64,000 nt of DNA from a virus, in IMG/VR virus record IMGVR_UViG_3300009514_000515, positions 22,576-86,575 of that record; one strand, given 5' to 3'. Shown here in pieces: positions 18,138 to 27,306 of the stretch. The notes under the pieces are model-generated. The model saw only the letters and a program-made list of their open reading frames with translations, did no database searches and was not told where the DNA came from. Every line of letters begins with the position of its first letter. Within the stretch, counting starts at the first letter, position 1. A program made the position numbers and the translations under genes.

Positions 18138-19193
18138 CTAGACGAGGACTGCCTCTCCCTCTTCGTCCTCTACTGCGAGGAACATCCGAGGAAAACACAG
18201 AGTGGCCCGAAGAGACTGAAGCCCCTCCGTTTCAACGATGACGAGGTCGTCCTCCAGGAAGCACAATACCTTGACCGTCAGGCCCTTGAGACGACCCTCA
18301 ACAACTCGGGCCCGGTCTCCAATGCCGAGATCGCGAACACACAGACCACGCAGACTGACCCGCATGGACTCAATCTCTGCGTCAGAAACACAGTGGAGGA
18401 CTCGGATGCCGTTGGTCCCCACCGAGGACATGACCTGGTTGACATAGTTGGTCCTGGTCTCCAGGCTGAAATACTTGACCTCGGACAGGCCAGAGGCTAC
18501 GAACACGTACCCCTGAATCAAGGTCTTGGTCACGACACGGTCAGGGCGGTGGTAGGTCACCGCGGGCACGAAAATCAGGTGGCCCTCGTCGATGTCCAGG
18601 TCACGGCGAAGGGTGCTCTCCAGGGTCCCTTCCTCAACCCGGACCTCCCCCGCATGTCCCAGCTCGATGACGACCCAGGTTTGTCGGTCCCTAGGATCAC
18701 CCTTAGCTGTCTGGGATAGTTGCTCGGCGGTGTCTTCGAGAAGCCTCCCCGGAGTCGCCTTCTCGGGGACGGACTCGGCGAACTCCTCTGGCTGTCCATA
18801 AAGGTACTGAGACCTCTCGACCCCGTCCTCCGTCAGACCCCAAAGACCTCGGCCCAGACTCAAACAGAAAGAGGAGCGGCGACCAGAATACCTGACCGCC
18901 CTACCACTCTTGTGAGAGACTCTATCTGGTCGTTGGTTGCGGTGAGCCCACCCAATGACCCGGTAGAGGCCCAGAGGCTTAGATCCCCTCAAAGGCCACG
19001 GGCTATTCCGTGGGTCGATACCCACCTCCCCCAGAACCTCGTCAAGCACCGTCTGGTATGGAACCCCGACGTAAGCTGAGAACCCTGTCAGGCGACCGAG
19101 GACCTTGACCAGGGGATCAAAGAACTCCTGCGCCGTCGGACGTGGCCTCGACTGCTCCTGGGGAGCCTTGTCCTGAATCTCTGTCAATCCCAC
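18138..19193 (-). CDS. NusG-like antitermination factor with an extra N-terminal domain shared with 45237-46664
   Basis: About 351 residues. The C-terminal half looks like NusG: an NGN-type region with QGYVFVASGL, then a KOW motif GDRARVVEGRLKGLTVKV. The N-terminal ~130 residues (GVPYQTVLDEVL, SKPLGLYRVIGWAHRNQR, GLWGLTEDGVE) match the N-terminus of the sigma-like protein at 45237. Binding to host RNA polymerase is inferred from family. The start is uncertain: a GTG at 19193 or TTG at 19187 or 19220; all overlap the end of the gamma/tau gene. Confidence 0.7.
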   Translation of the reverse strand: MGLTEIQDKAPQEQSRPRPTAQEFFDPLVKVLGRLTGFSAYVGVPYQTVLDEVLGEVGIDPRNSPWPLRGSKPLGLYRVIGWAHRNQRPDRVSHKSGRAVRYSGRRSSFCLSLGRGLWGLTEDGVERSQYLYGQPEEFAESVPEKATPGRLLEDTAEQLSQTAKGDPRDRQTWVVIELGHAGEVRVEEGTLESTLRRDLDIDEGHLIFVPAVTYHRPDRVVTKTLIQGYVFVASGLSEVKYFSLETRTNYVNQVMSSVGTNGIRVLHCVSDAEIESMRVSLRGLCVRDLGIGDRARVVEGRLKGLTVKVLCFLEDDLVIVETEGLQSLRATLCFPRMFLAVEDEEGEAVLV

Positions 19194-20682
19194 CCTGCCC
19201 CACCGAACGCTGCATACCAAGCTCTAGAAGACGGCTGCGGAGCAGGGAACAGAACTCCCCTAATCCCATCTGGTCAGTCTCACCGGAGCCCGTCTGCTGA
19301 ACCTGAGGTGCTGGGGACGGGACCGGCTTGGAGACACTCGACTCTGCCTTGCCAACCGGACTCGCCCCGAAGCTATTTCGGTTCACCGCACGGGGATCAA
19401 CGTAGACTCCACCCTCGATGTACGTCTCGTCAGCCATACTGATGAGACGTGCAGAACCCTCTGACACCGTCACCGAATCTTCTCCGGAAACTTTCTCCGC
19501 AGAAGTTACATCCGGCTCCGAGTTTTCCAGAGAAGGGTGGGGTAGGTCAAGTCTTCTGTCAATAAGCACTGGAGAGGAATTCCTCGTTTCCAAAAGCGAG
19601 AAACAACCCCCCAAAAATTGGCGGTGTAGTAGGAACAGGTCACACTCCAACATCTCCCGAGTGGGTCGTCGGGGGCGGGAGGCGAGGGACTCACTTACAA
19701 GAAGGAGTCCGTCCCGATGTCTCTGTCCGATGCCGGTTAGTCTCTCGGAGTCCCAGTAGGTGGGGGCTTTCTCAACTGAGAGCGCCACCTTGAAGGCCAG
19801 GAGAGCCGCCTCGGACAGGCGCTTGTACAAAGTTGCTGGTGAAACTTTCTCCAGCAGAGTTTGGGTGGCCTGGAGGGACTTGGGGATGTCCGTCCCCAGG
19901 CCTTCGAGGATCTCAAGAACCAGTTCATTGAGGTCGTCCCCGAGGAGCTGACGGACGGACTCCAGGGTGATAGGACCTGGGAGTCGGGCGAGGCTCTCCA
20001 GGGATTTGATAGCGGCTCGAATGCCGCCCTCGGCCCCTTCAGCGATACGTAACAAGGCCTCGTCCTCGGCCTCGAATCCCTCCTGGTCACAGATGAAGCG
20101 CAGGCGCTCTGCAATCTTCTTCGGGGAGACGACACGGATGACGAACGTTGGCCCACAGCGGTTGGCCACCGTGTTCCGCATCTTCTCCGGCTCGGTGGTG
20201 CAGAAGATGCACGTCAGACGGCGACTCCCCGTCTCCTGGTCCGTGTCCTCCATGGGCTTCAGCAGAGCATCCATCGCGTCCTTGGAGAGCTGGTGTGCCT
20301 CGTCGAACAGGTAGAACCGCCGACGTCCTGAGAACGTGGCATACTCGATGTTGCTCAGGATGGAGCGAATGTTCTCCTTACCACTATTGGTGGCGGCATC
20401 GATTTCCGTGAAGGCATCCGAGACACCTCCCCGGAGAACCTCGACGCAAGAGCTGCACTGGTCGCAGGCCTCACCCCTGGCGGGAGACTCACAGAGAAGG
20501 GCCCTCGCCAGAATGCGACCAAGGGTCGTCTTGCCGGAACCGGACAGACCGGCGAAGAGATACGACTGGTGGCGGCCTTCCCCGCTCGCCACTATCTGGC
20601 GGAGCATCGTCTTGGTGTGCCCTTGACCAAGAACCTCGTCGTACCTCTTCGGCCGGTACTTGATGTCCAGCGGCTCCCCCAT
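19117..20682 (-). CDS. dnaX: DNA polymerase III gamma/tau-like clamp-loader ATPase
   Basis: 521 residues. AAA+ motor that opens the sliding clamp. Visible: KYRPKRYDEVLGQ N-terminus, Walker A GLSGSGKTT (45-53), a zinc site with Cys 64, 73, 76 and 79, Walker B FYLFDEAHQL, and sensor region IFCTTEPEKM. The C-terminal third is Ser/Pro-rich and low in conservation, so there is no obvious tau polymerase-binding domain. The start overlaps the previous stop (TAATG). With delta, delta' and beta clamp also encoded here, the phage seems to own a full clamp-loading system. Confidence 0.92.
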   Translation of the reverse strand: MGEPLDIKYRPKRYDEVLGQGHTKTMLRQIVASGEGRHQSYLFAGLSGSGKTTLGRILARALLCESPARGEACDQCSSCVEVLRGGVSDAFTEIDAATNSGKENIRSILSNIEYATFSGRRRFYLFDEAHQLSKDAMDALLKPMEDTDQETGSRRLTCIFCTTEPEKMRNTVANRCGPTFVIRVVSPKKIAERLRFICDQEGFEAEDEALLRIAEGAEGGIRAAIKSLESLARLPGPITLESVRQLLGDDLNELVLEILEGLGTDIPKSLQATQTLLEKVSPATLYKRLSEAALLAFKVALSVEKAPTYWDSERLTGIGQRHRDGLLLVSESLASRPRRPTREMLECDLFLLHRQFLGGCFSLLETRNSSPVLIDRRLDLPHPSLENSEPDVTSAEKVSGEDSVTVSEGSARLISMADETYIEGGVYVDPRAVNRNSFGASPVGKAESSVSKPVPSPAPQVQQTGSGETDQMGLGEFCSLLRSRLLELGMQRSVGQGGIDRDSGQGSPGAVEATSDGAGVL

Positions 20683-21191
20683 TACTCCTCACTCCCCTCG
20701 TCTTCAGAGGCGGACTCTTCCTCCTCGGCGAACAACTCCTCGATGGCCGAGGCACTTTCTTCGGCGGTGTCGTCCTCCGTATCGTACTTCATCCAGAAGC
20801 CGAAGAGCTTGATGTTCTCGTAGAACACCGAGGCGTCAGGAGGCCGCACGAAGTACCTCTCCGTCCCGTCCTCCTTCTCTTCAACCCCGCAGCAGCACAG
20901 GAGATGGTGCAGGGCGGCCATCTTGGTCTCGTCGGAGAACGTCAGCCACTCGTCGTTCCCGATCTCCAGGAGGAACACCAGCTCCCCTCGCTCCTTGGTC
21001 AGGGCCTGGATGACCGCCGACGCCTTCTTCGACTTCCCGAAGATGACCTGACCCCCGGACTTCGTCGCCTTCTCCTTGAAGAGAATGGCGATCTTGTCAT
21101 CGACAGTTGCCAAGTGAGGCAGGTGTTCCTTGATGATGTACTCCATCAACTCCCGGGTGGCTCCGGTTGCTTCCCAAATTTTCGACGACAT
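20682..21191 (-). CDS. Putative phage metallopeptidase-fold protein with degenerate active site
   Basis: 169 residues. The layout matches the putative phage metallopeptidase family (PF18894 as I recall it): AILFKEKATKSGGQVIFGKS, a central ExGNDEW segment, then a motif that is usually HELCHC. Here residues 96-101 read HLLCCC, so the catalytic Glu and second His are replaced. The C-terminal tail is highly acidic (EELFAEEEESASEDEGSEE). ATG at 21191 lies inside the end of the primase gene. Peptidase activity is unlikely; a binding or inhibitory role is possible. Confidence 0.7.
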   Translation of the reverse strand: MSSKIWEATGATRELMEYIIKEHLPHLATVDDKIAILFKEKATKSGGQVIFGKSKKASAVIQALTKERGELVFLLEIGNDEWLTFSDETKMAALHHLLCCCGVEEKEDGTERYFVRPPDASVFYENIKLFGFWMKYDTEDDTAEESASAIEELFAEEEESASEDEGSEE

Positions 21192-21870
21192 TGCGCCCTC
21201 CAATAGCGTGAGCAAATGCTTCGAGGAGGACCTCTCGTCCTCCTCGCTCCCAAATTTCGCCGGGGTCCTTGCCTCCGATATAGGCAACCTCCCGACACCC
21301 GATAGGTACGTCAAGTAGGTCCTTGATGGCCCTACTTGACCCGGAACGGCCAGCCTCGTCGTTATCGTAGACGACGTAGACGAATCTGGAAAACCGGCGA
21401 AGGAACTGGAGGTGACTGAATCCGAGACGGGCTCTTCCAGTGGCCAGGACGACCTCGGAGTGGGGAACCACCCACTCCATCGCGAAGAGATCGAAAAGAC
21501 CCTCGACCAACCAGACAACTCCGTGGACCCAAATCTGTTCGACCCCCTTCGCCGCCCCCAGAAACACGGGGTTCCACCGAGATTCCGGAAGGCGGAACTC
21601 GGTCTTCCAGTCACCCCGACGACCGATGAGCCCCAGAACGCGACCCTGGGGACACAGAAGCGGCGCTACGAGACACCCGTCCAATTTCTGGCCCCGAGAC
21701 CCGTATCTCTTCCGGAACTCCTTAGAGGGCGCGTCGCTTGGTGCTGTATCCCATGTCGTGAGCTGCATCCTCTGAAAAGAGTCGAACCTGGCTCCCCGGG
21801 CCAAAAGCATCTCCTCATGGTCGGGAGACAGCTCGCACGAGCCCAGAACACCACTCAACCATTCCCTCAT
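21097..21870 (-). CDS. DnaG-type primase catalytic core (TOPRIM)
   Basis: 257 residues. The TOPRIM signature is clear: catalytic Glu in VWLVEGLFDLFAMEW and the acidic pair in YDNDEAGRSG, followed by GGKDPGEIW. The preceding FRKRYGSRGQKLDG and WNPVFLGA match the DnaG core N-terminal subdomain. No zinc-binding domain or helicase-binding domain is present, so it is a minimal primase. It overlaps its upstream neighbour by ATGA and its downstream neighbour by 95 bp. It should make RNA primers for the phage replisome. Confidence 0.85.
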   Translation of the reverse strand: MREWLSGVLGSCELSPDHEEMLLARGARFDSFQRMQLTTWDTAPSDAPSKEFRKRYGSRGQKLDGCLVAPLLCPQGRVLGLIGRRGDWKTEFRLPESRWNPVFLGAAKGVEQIWVHGVVWLVEGLFDLFAMEWVVPHSEVVLATGRARLGFSHLQFLRRFSRFVYVVYDNDEAGRSGSSRAIKDLLDVPIGCREVAYIGGKDPGEIWERGGREVLLEAFAHAIGGRNVVENLGSNRSHPGVDGVHHQGTPASLGNCR

Positions 21871-22475
21871 GTCTCCTTGCCCTTCCTGCTCTTCTTCTTG
21901 AGTGAGCGGGGCGGTGTCTTGCGTGCCACCGAGATTCCTCGGACAGCGTTCTGGACAACGGCGAACATCCCCGAACTCCCGGCCAGGGTCACCATGCCCA
22001 CGAAGGATCTCTCCTTGGGCAGAGCAACGGCCGTGTACTCCGGAACCCACTCGGCGCCAACGACGGGGTAGTCACCGATGGTACCCCGCTTGAGATACCT
22101 CTTCCCCGAAAGGGGAGACACCAGAAGCTCGATGTCGCGAAGGCCAAAACTGGAGACGTAGTCTCCCGCCGCCTCCATCCCCTTGAGGGTGAACGGATGG
22201 GTGTTCCCGTACTCCAGCTCATGACCACGCTCAACGATGGCATCGATAACCAGGCAGAAAAAGGCCGCCAGGTCCTGGCCTGGCCTGACCCCTGCCCGTA
22301 CGGTCCCGTTCCCCAGGGGGCGTTCGTACCAATAGAGGGGGGTTTTTAGCGACACGTTGGTCGTCAGGATGGCATCGAGACGAGGGTCTACAGGAACGAC
22401 GACCGCGAGTGCTTGGGCACCCTCGCGGACGAACTTGGGGTCTCGGTACACAGACAGGAGCGGGTTGTCCATCAT
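21867..22475 (-). CDS. Conserved-type hypothetical protein of the replication cluster
   Basis: 203 residues, mixed alpha/beta, with a basic C-terminus (RKTPPRSLKKKSRKGKET). Notable segments are ALAVVVPVDPRLDAILTTN, THPFTLKGMEAAGDYVSSFG and GDYPVVGAEWVPEYT. I recognise no catalytic motif. Two adjacent ATG codons (22475 and 22472) are possible starts. It overlaps both neighbours by 4 bp, so it is co-translated with the primase; a replication-linked role is inferred from this alone. Confidence 0.7.
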   Translation of the reverse strand: MMDNPLLSVYRDPKFVREGAQALAVVVPVDPRLDAILTTNVSLKTPLYWYERPLGNGTVRAGVRPGQDLAAFFCLVIDAIVERGHELEYGNTHPFTLKGMEAAGDYVSSFGLRDIELLVSPLSGKRYLKRGTIGDYPVVGAEWVPEYTAVALPKERSFVGMVTLAGSSGMFAVVQNAVRGISVARKTPPRSLKKKSRKGKET

Positions 22476-23206
22476 TCCTCCGTCGCCTCTCGGCGCCAGA
22501 ACATGAACCAGACCAGCACGCGACGCCACCAAGGTAGGGCGTAGTGAGCCAAGGAGTAGTTCGTCTCCACGATGATCCCACTCTCTTGGGGGTCCCCTAC
22601 CTCTCCACCGCTAGAAGTAGAAGCCGATACAGAATCGGACTGGCCACCTTCAACACCCAGATCAGAAACTGGAACAACATCGTCTACCTCGTCTTCGGGG
22701 ACTTCTGACCCCTCGTCTTCGTCATCGTCCTCCCCGTCACCTTCGACCTCTCCGGGTTCCTTCGGGGAGGCCTCCTCGTCAACAGAGGCCACAGCCTCCG
22801 AGGCGACGGGACCATCGTACAAGACCCAAAGCAGAGAGCCGACGTCGGGGTACTCGGCCACCAAAGGACCCATCTCCCCGTCCCTGGCTCTATTTAGGAG
22901 GTCCTGCATATGGAGGACGAACTGGCCTTTTGCCTCATCCTTGGTCAATCGGGACTCCAAATGAGGACACCCCTTCGCTGTCGAGAGACACTCCGGCATA
23001 TCATCGTCGCAGACAACGACGGACCACTTCACTCCCTCCGGCGGAGTGAACCGACACACCCCGACCTCCTTTCCGGAGACCGAGGCGACCCTGTCGTTGT
23101 GCTTGCATCGGCAAGGAACACGACGGAAGTTATCCTTGAGGACCTTACTCTGGTGTCTCCAGATGACCTGCTGAAGCTTGCGTCGGACCTTGCCTTCGCT
23201 CTTCAT
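22472..23206 (-). CDS. Hypothetical protein with N-terminal cysteine cluster and acidic C-terminus
   Basis: 244 residues. The N-terminal ~85 residues are basic and contain six cysteines (PCRCKHN, VCRF, VVCDDDMPEC, GCPHLESR), suggesting zinc or iron-sulfur binding. The middle is very acidic (EGDGEDDDEDEGSEVPEDE). A hydrophobic aromatic stretch (WWRRVLVWFMFW) lies close to the C-terminus and might touch a membrane. Overlaps the stop of the split-Rad50 gene upstream. Function unknown. Confidence 0.65.
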   Translation of the reverse strand: MKSEGKVRRKLQQVIWRHQSKVLKDNFRRVPCRCKHNDRVASVSGKEVGVCRFTPPEGVKWSVVVCDDDMPECLSTAKGCPHLESRLTKDEAKGQFVLHMQDLLNRARDGEMGPLVAEYPDVGSLLWVLYDGPVASEAVASVDEEASPKEPGEVEGDGEDDDEDEGSEVPEDEVDDVVPVSDLGVEGGQSDSVSASTSSGGEVGDPQESGIIVETNYSLAHYALPWWRRVLVWFMFWRREATEE

Positions 23207-23868
23207 CTCTGAACCTCGTTCTCCAGGGTGAACTTCGCCGTGTCCTTCCTGGCTTGACGAACCCGGTACGACCTGTGAGACGCGTCCACGAACGTCTGGT
23301 TGTGTGTGATAATGAGGATATCCAAACCCAAACGATCACACAAAGCCACCAGGAACCGGCCCATGTTTGTAGCGTAGCGAGGGTCGAACGCCGGCAAGGC
23401 CTCGTCGAGGAGAAGGAACCTCCTCATATCACGCTTCGCCAGGATAAGCACTCGCAAGAGTACCGACTCGACCGTGGTCACAGAGCCGCCGAACGCCTCG
23501 CGACTGATTCCCTTCTGGACAGCACCGTCCGAGAGGGTCTTAGTCGTCACCAAATCAACTGCGACCTTGCCGCGCTCGACGGCGACCCGCGTCTCAACAG
23601 ACAACTCCTGGTCGTCAAACACCGCCTTGAGGGCCTCGGATTGGAGCCCCTCAAGGGTGGTCACGGCATCCTTGATTTCGGCGTCGATGAGACTCCGGAA
23701 CAGGGCACTGACGTGCTCCAGGACGGACTCCTCGTCACGAAGCTCCTCGACCTCTTTGTCCACTCGGCGAAGACTGGCCCGGAGCGCAGAGCGGCGTCCC
23801 TGGGCCCTACTGAAGTGGGTCTTGAGGGAGTCCAGGTCCGGGAGTTCTGGTAGAAGGGACATCATCAT
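23203..23868 (-). CDS. C-terminal ATPase half of a split Rad50/SbcC-like protein
   Basis: 221 residues. After about 85 residues of coiled coil come the ABC signature region REAFGGSVTTVESVLLRVL, Walker B FLLLDEALPAFD and a switch histidine in ILIITHN. These are the C-lobe elements of SMC/Rad50 ATPases. There is no Walker A; that lies in the separate gene at 27303-28553. The coil is short and has no zinc hook. Overlaps the stop of the sliding-clamp gene. The two halves probably assemble into one ATPase that works with the SbcD-like nuclease. Confidence 0.85.
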   Translation of the reverse strand: MMMSLLPELPDLDSLKTHFSRAQGRRSALRASLRRVDKEVEELRDEESVLEHVSALFRSLIDAEIKDAVTTLEGLQSEALKAVFDDQELSVETRVAVERGKVAVDLVTTKTLSDGAVQKGISREAFGGSVTTVESVLLRVLILAKRDMRRFLLLDEALPAFDPRYATNMGRFLVALCDRLGLDILIITHNQTFVDASHRSYRVRQARKDTAKFTLENEVQR

Positions 23869-25019
23869 CCCGCCTTGGCCGATACCCAGGACAGGACGGT
23901 GAGCCGTTTGCTATCCCCGATCTCCTCGCAGAAGGAGACCCACCCTCCCTTGTTCTGGGAGGAGACACCCATGACCACCCTGTCGCCAGAATACTGGCTC
24001 ACGATCTTGGTGAGATACTCGTAGTTGAGGGTGAACCCCTTGTCTGGGAGGGTGCCTTCGGCGGTGTTCTCTTCCAGCTCCAGAAGAGGGACTGAAAGGG
24101 ACACCGTATCCCCGGTGGCCGACACCAGGCTCATCTCGATGAAGGACCCTTCGACGCGATAGGTCGACCTCCTCCAGTTGTCCTCGTAGTTGGCACTGCT
24201 CGACAGAATGTCCAGGGCGGTTAGCATCTCGGACTTGTCGAACGTCCACTTCTGGTGAGCGTTCGAGAAGGCTGACGCCACTCGACCCATCTTGGGGAAG
24301 TCCTTGCCCTGACGCTCACTGCCGAATAGACGGCCGTCGGGGGACCGGAGGAAAAAACCCCGACTGTGCTCGTAAATTTCGACTTCGCACCCGACCACGT
24401 CGAGAAATTTACAGGACTTACCGATCTCACGTCCGGGGACTCGGAGGCTGGACTCCTCCATGCCGGGAACGGTGACGCGGACGCAGGACGCCCCGTCGGT
24501 TGCGAGAAGCGCTCCGCCCCGGAACTGGCAGTTGCAGAGGTGGGGCTCCATCGTCTCGTTCTTCGAGACGAAGTGCTTGGCGTACCCAAGGGCGGCGGCC
24601 AGGTCGGATGACTGAATCTTGGCCGTCGTCTTGGCCTCCTCCAGGGTCTTGTCCCAGAAGGGGAAGGAGGTCGGGTCCTTCGATCGGAACTTGACCGACC
24701 CGCGAGGGCTCGTGGCCTTGACTACACCCCGGTGGTGTTCGAACACTAGGGCCGAGTCATCGACGGCCCCCACCCATCGACGCAGGCGCTTCGACTCAAT
24801 GGTGAACTGGTTATGCCGATTGTCGTCATCCAGGCCTTCGACACGACAAATCATCGGAGATCCCGAGAAGAAGCTCTCGTTGTAGCTCAGGACCTCGATC
24901 TCTCCGTCGACGTGACGAAAGATGAAGTCGGCGTTGATGTTGTCGCCGCTGGCCGCGACGGTGTTGCTTGTAATTGCGAGAGCTGACTCCAAGTCGCTCT
25001 TTGCCACTGTGACCTTCAT
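23865..25019 (-). CDS. dnaN: DNA polymerase III beta-type sliding clamp
   Basis: 384 residues, the usual length for bacterial beta clamps (about 366-380). N-terminus MKVTVAKSDLESALAITSN, middle LAAALGYAKHFVSK followed by an ATDGASCVRV strand, and late SGDRVVMGVSSQ all follow the three-domain beta-clamp pattern. It forms a ring that tethers the polymerase to DNA, loaded by gamma/tau, delta and delta' also present in this window. It lies in an overlapping operon with recombination genes. Confidence 0.85.
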   Translation of the reverse strand: MKVTVAKSDLESALAITSNTVAASGDNINADFIFRHVDGEIEVLSYNESFFSGSPMICRVEGLDDDNRHNQFTIESKRLRRWVGAVDDSALVFEHHRGVVKATSPRGSVKFRSKDPTSFPFWDKTLEEAKTTAKIQSSDLAAALGYAKHFVSKNETMEPHLCNCQFRGGALLATDGASCVRVTVPGMEESSLRVPGREIGKSCKFLDVVGCEVEIYEHSRGFFLRSPDGRLFGSERQGKDFPKMGRVASAFSNAHQKWTFDKSEMLTALDILSSSANYEDNWRRSTYRVEGSFIEMSLVSATGDTVSLSVPLLELEENTAEGTLPDKGFTLNYEYLTKIVSQYSGDRVVMGVSSQNKGGWVSFCEEIGDSKRLTVLSWVSAKAG

Positions 25020-25303
25020 GTGTCTCCTTCGATGAAAGGGGCCAATTCGGCCTCCACTGCCTCAACCTCTGCGACGGCGGCCTCGACCTTCTCTCGGTAC
25101 GCCTTGTGAAGTTTAGCCAGGAACCCGTCGATGTTGTCGGGGTCGATGTTCTTCTCCCGGCACTTCTCGCGGAGCTGCTGCATGTTCTTGCGAGACTGCT
25201 CCAGAGCCCCAGTCTTGCGGTTCTTGATTGCCTGAAGCTCCTCGCGACGCTTGGCTGCCGCGTGAAGTCGGTCGTGTAAAGAACTATGTGCTGACGCTGC
25301 CAT
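25016..25303 (-). CDS. Small coiled-coil protein
   Basis: 95 residues, almost entirely coiled coil with a break at KCREKNIDPDNID that contains a single cysteine, then a second helix. It overlaps the clamp gene start by 4 bp. Its place between the clamp, Cas4-like nuclease and split Rad50 genes suggests it is an accessory of that machine, perhaps standing in for part of the missing Rad50 arm. That is speculation. Confidence 0.6.
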   Translation of the reverse strand: MAASAHSSLHDRLHAAAKRREELQAIKNRKTGALEQSRKNMQQLREKCREKNIDPDNIDGFLAKLHKAYREKVEAAVAEVEAVEAELAPFIEGDT

Positions 25304-25333
25304 TCCTCTACCTCATACTGTCGGTCGGCGGAC

Positions 25334-26329
25334 CTACTTGAACCCGATGGTCTTGAATTCCCCACCCTCGATGTCCAGGGCAGGGTCCACCTTCTTACTC
25401 TTCGGTCTCCTCTTACGTCGATTGATCTCTTTCTGGGCCTGACGTTGGGGACAATTGTCCTCCCAATCACAGAGCTTGCACATCGGAGGTGACGGTCTGG
25501 CCTCGAATTCCTGGCGGTCGATGCCGCGGCGGGCGTCGACCGCTCGCTGGGCCAGACCCCGGACATCTTTCTTGTCGTACTCGACCCACTCAACCCCTTG
25601 TTCGATCTCATCGGTGTCCGACCCTAGTCGCGTCCCGTAAGGGAACCGGTAGTAGACGAACCCCAGGCGGTCGGGAAGGACGCCATGGGACAGGTAGAGC
25701 AGAAGCGCGTACCAACGGAGCTGGTCAGGGCTGCTATAACGACCCTTGTACTTGCTGTTCTTGCCGTCGATGATAGTGATGCCCGTGGCGGGGCGTCCGG
25801 GCTTCTCGTCCCGACGAAGGATGACGTCCGCGACACCTCCCACCGGGGTCTTGTCATCGACAAACCCCAGAAGACGGAACTCAGCTCGGACCCATTCTCC
25901 TAAAAGGTGGTGGGCCCGCATGGTCTTGAGATAGCCCAGGACGCCCTTGACGCAGGTCTCCAGCAGGTCACCAGGAGCAGGAGACTTGCGCCAGTCGATG
26001 AACGTGTCCTCGTCCGAAGTCTCCCGGTCAAACACCTTATTGGTCATATCCTTGAGCGTATTGGCCAGGTCTCGGGCATTCATCTCCCCTCGCTTGATGG
26101 CCTTCCACATCTCATTGTTGTAGAAAGCCTCGATGACCTCCTGGATGACCGTCCCCATGATCATGTGGTGCTCTGAGCGCCGCTCTGGGAGGGGCTTTGG
26201 ACGTCCTACTCCACCTCCCTGATCGACCCCAGGGATGCCGTATTTGAAGGCAAACTTCTGGGGACAGTCCTCGTACATGCTGAGAGAGGACCAGTAGAGG
26301 GCTTTGATCTTCTTCTTCGGTCTGGCCAT
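25334..26329 (-). CDS. PD-(D/E)XK nuclease with Cas4/AddB-like iron-sulfur cysteines
   Basis: 331 residues. Nuclease core: GGVADVILRR (Asp) and ITIIDGKNSKYKG (Asp-x-Lys). A first Cys in YEDCPQKF pairs with the C-terminal CKLCDWEDNCPQR to give the four-cysteine pattern of Cas4 and AddB nucleases. The C-terminal tail is basic. It sits downstream of the SbcD-like gene (start within 3 nt of its stop). A role in DNA-end resection during recombination is the likely one. Confidence 0.85.
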   Translation of the reverse strand: MARPKKKIKALYWSSLSMYEDCPQKFAFKYGIPGVDQGGGVGRPKPLPERRSEHHMIMGTVIQEVIEAFYNNEMWKAIKRGEMNARDLANTLKDMTNKVFDRETSDEDTFIDWRKSPAPGDLLETCVKGVLGYLKTMRAHHLLGEWVRAEFRLLGFVDDKTPVGGVADVILRRDEKPGRPATGITIIDGKNSKYKGRYSSPDQLRWYALLLYLSHGVLPDRLGFVYYRFPYGTRLGSDTDEIEQGVEWVEYDKKDVRGLAQRAVDARRGIDRQEFEARPSPPMCKLCDWEDNCPQRQAQKEINRRKRRPKSKKVDPALDIEGGEFKTIGFK

Positions 26330-26331
26330 GG

Positions 26332-27306
26332 TCACACCGCCATCTCAAGGTAGCAGAGAGCCTTCTCCTTCACCGTCTGTGGAACTCCTGGCAACCCACG
26401 GACCTGGTCTTCAAGGGGGACCTTGACACTACCGTCCAGACCACTCTCCATCCGTCGGACAAAGTCCTCGATGACCACGGAGCGCGCTTCCTGGCGTACC
26501 CGTCCTGCGATGTCAAACACCTCGTCCGACGGTTCCACGTCCAGGTCAAATCGAACGTATCGAACGCGGTCCTCGTCGAATGTGAGGACCACCGCTGCGG
26601 GAGAGCGGTCTATATGGTCCTCCGAGATCGAACCCCGGGTGAGACTGCCCACGTTCACCACGAACTTGGTCTCTCCCTTCGAGGACACCAGTTCCGTGAC
26701 GCCCTGGTCCTTGTGCCAGTGCCCGAACATGAAAACATCAGCATCAAGGTCGGCCAGGTCACCGTGGCCGACGATGTCTTCTCCCTCGAACATGCTACCC
26801 CCGGCCTCGCTGGCCAGGACGTGGGCAACCACGACGAGGTAGTCCTCGTCGCCCTTGACGACTTTGAACCTCTCCATGTCGTAGGAGGTCCCGTGGTAGG
26901 GAACACCCACCACCCGGACCTTGACTCCGCCCTTCTCGAACACGGCCTCGTGTTCGTCGTAGAGACGACGGAACACCCCCGCCTCAAACAGGACGCCCAA
27001 GGGCTGTTGAGGGAGCTTGGTGTAGTCTCCGTAGACACAATCGTGATTGCCGACGCAGGCGTAGACGGGGCAGGGATAGCTCTCATGGGCCTCGATGACT
27101 CGACGGACGAGGTGGTGCGTATTACGGCTCGGGGACTTCACATGAAAGAAGTCCCCTCCGTCGAGGACGGCATCAGCCTGGACACGTCGAGCGATATTCT
27201 CGACCTGGCGTAGCTTGCCGAACACCGTCTCTGCCCAGTCGTCCAGACGGGACTGGGGCGCTCTGTCGGCCAGGTGAACGTCAGTCCTCCACACCAAATT
27301 TATCAT
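26332..27306 (-). CDS. sbcD: SbcD/Mre11-like nuclease
   Basis: 324 residues. Metallophosphoesterase motifs in order: TDVHLAD, LDGGDFFH, VGNHDC, VVVAHVL, FGHWHKD and NVGSLTRG. The ATG at 27306 overlaps the stop of the Rad50 N-half (ATGA), so the nuclease and its ATPase partner are translationally coupled. Expected to act with the split Rad50 in cutting DNA ends and hairpins. Confidence 0.9.
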   Translation of the reverse strand: MINLVWRTDVHLADRAPQSRLDDWAETVFGKLRQVENIARRVQADAVLDGGDFFHVKSPSRNTHHLVRRVIEAHESYPCPVYACVGNHDCVYGDYTKLPQQPLGVLFEAGVFRRLYDEHEAVFEKGGVKVRVVGVPYHGTSYDMERFKVVKGDEDYLVVVAHVLASEAGGSMFEGEDIVGHGDLADLDADVFMFGHWHKDQGVTELVSSKGETKFVVNVGSLTRGSISEDHIDRSPAAVVLTFDEDRVRYVRFDLDVEPSDEVFDIAGRVRQEARSVVIEDFVRRMESGLDGSVKVPLEDQVRGLPGVPQTVKEKALCYLEMAV

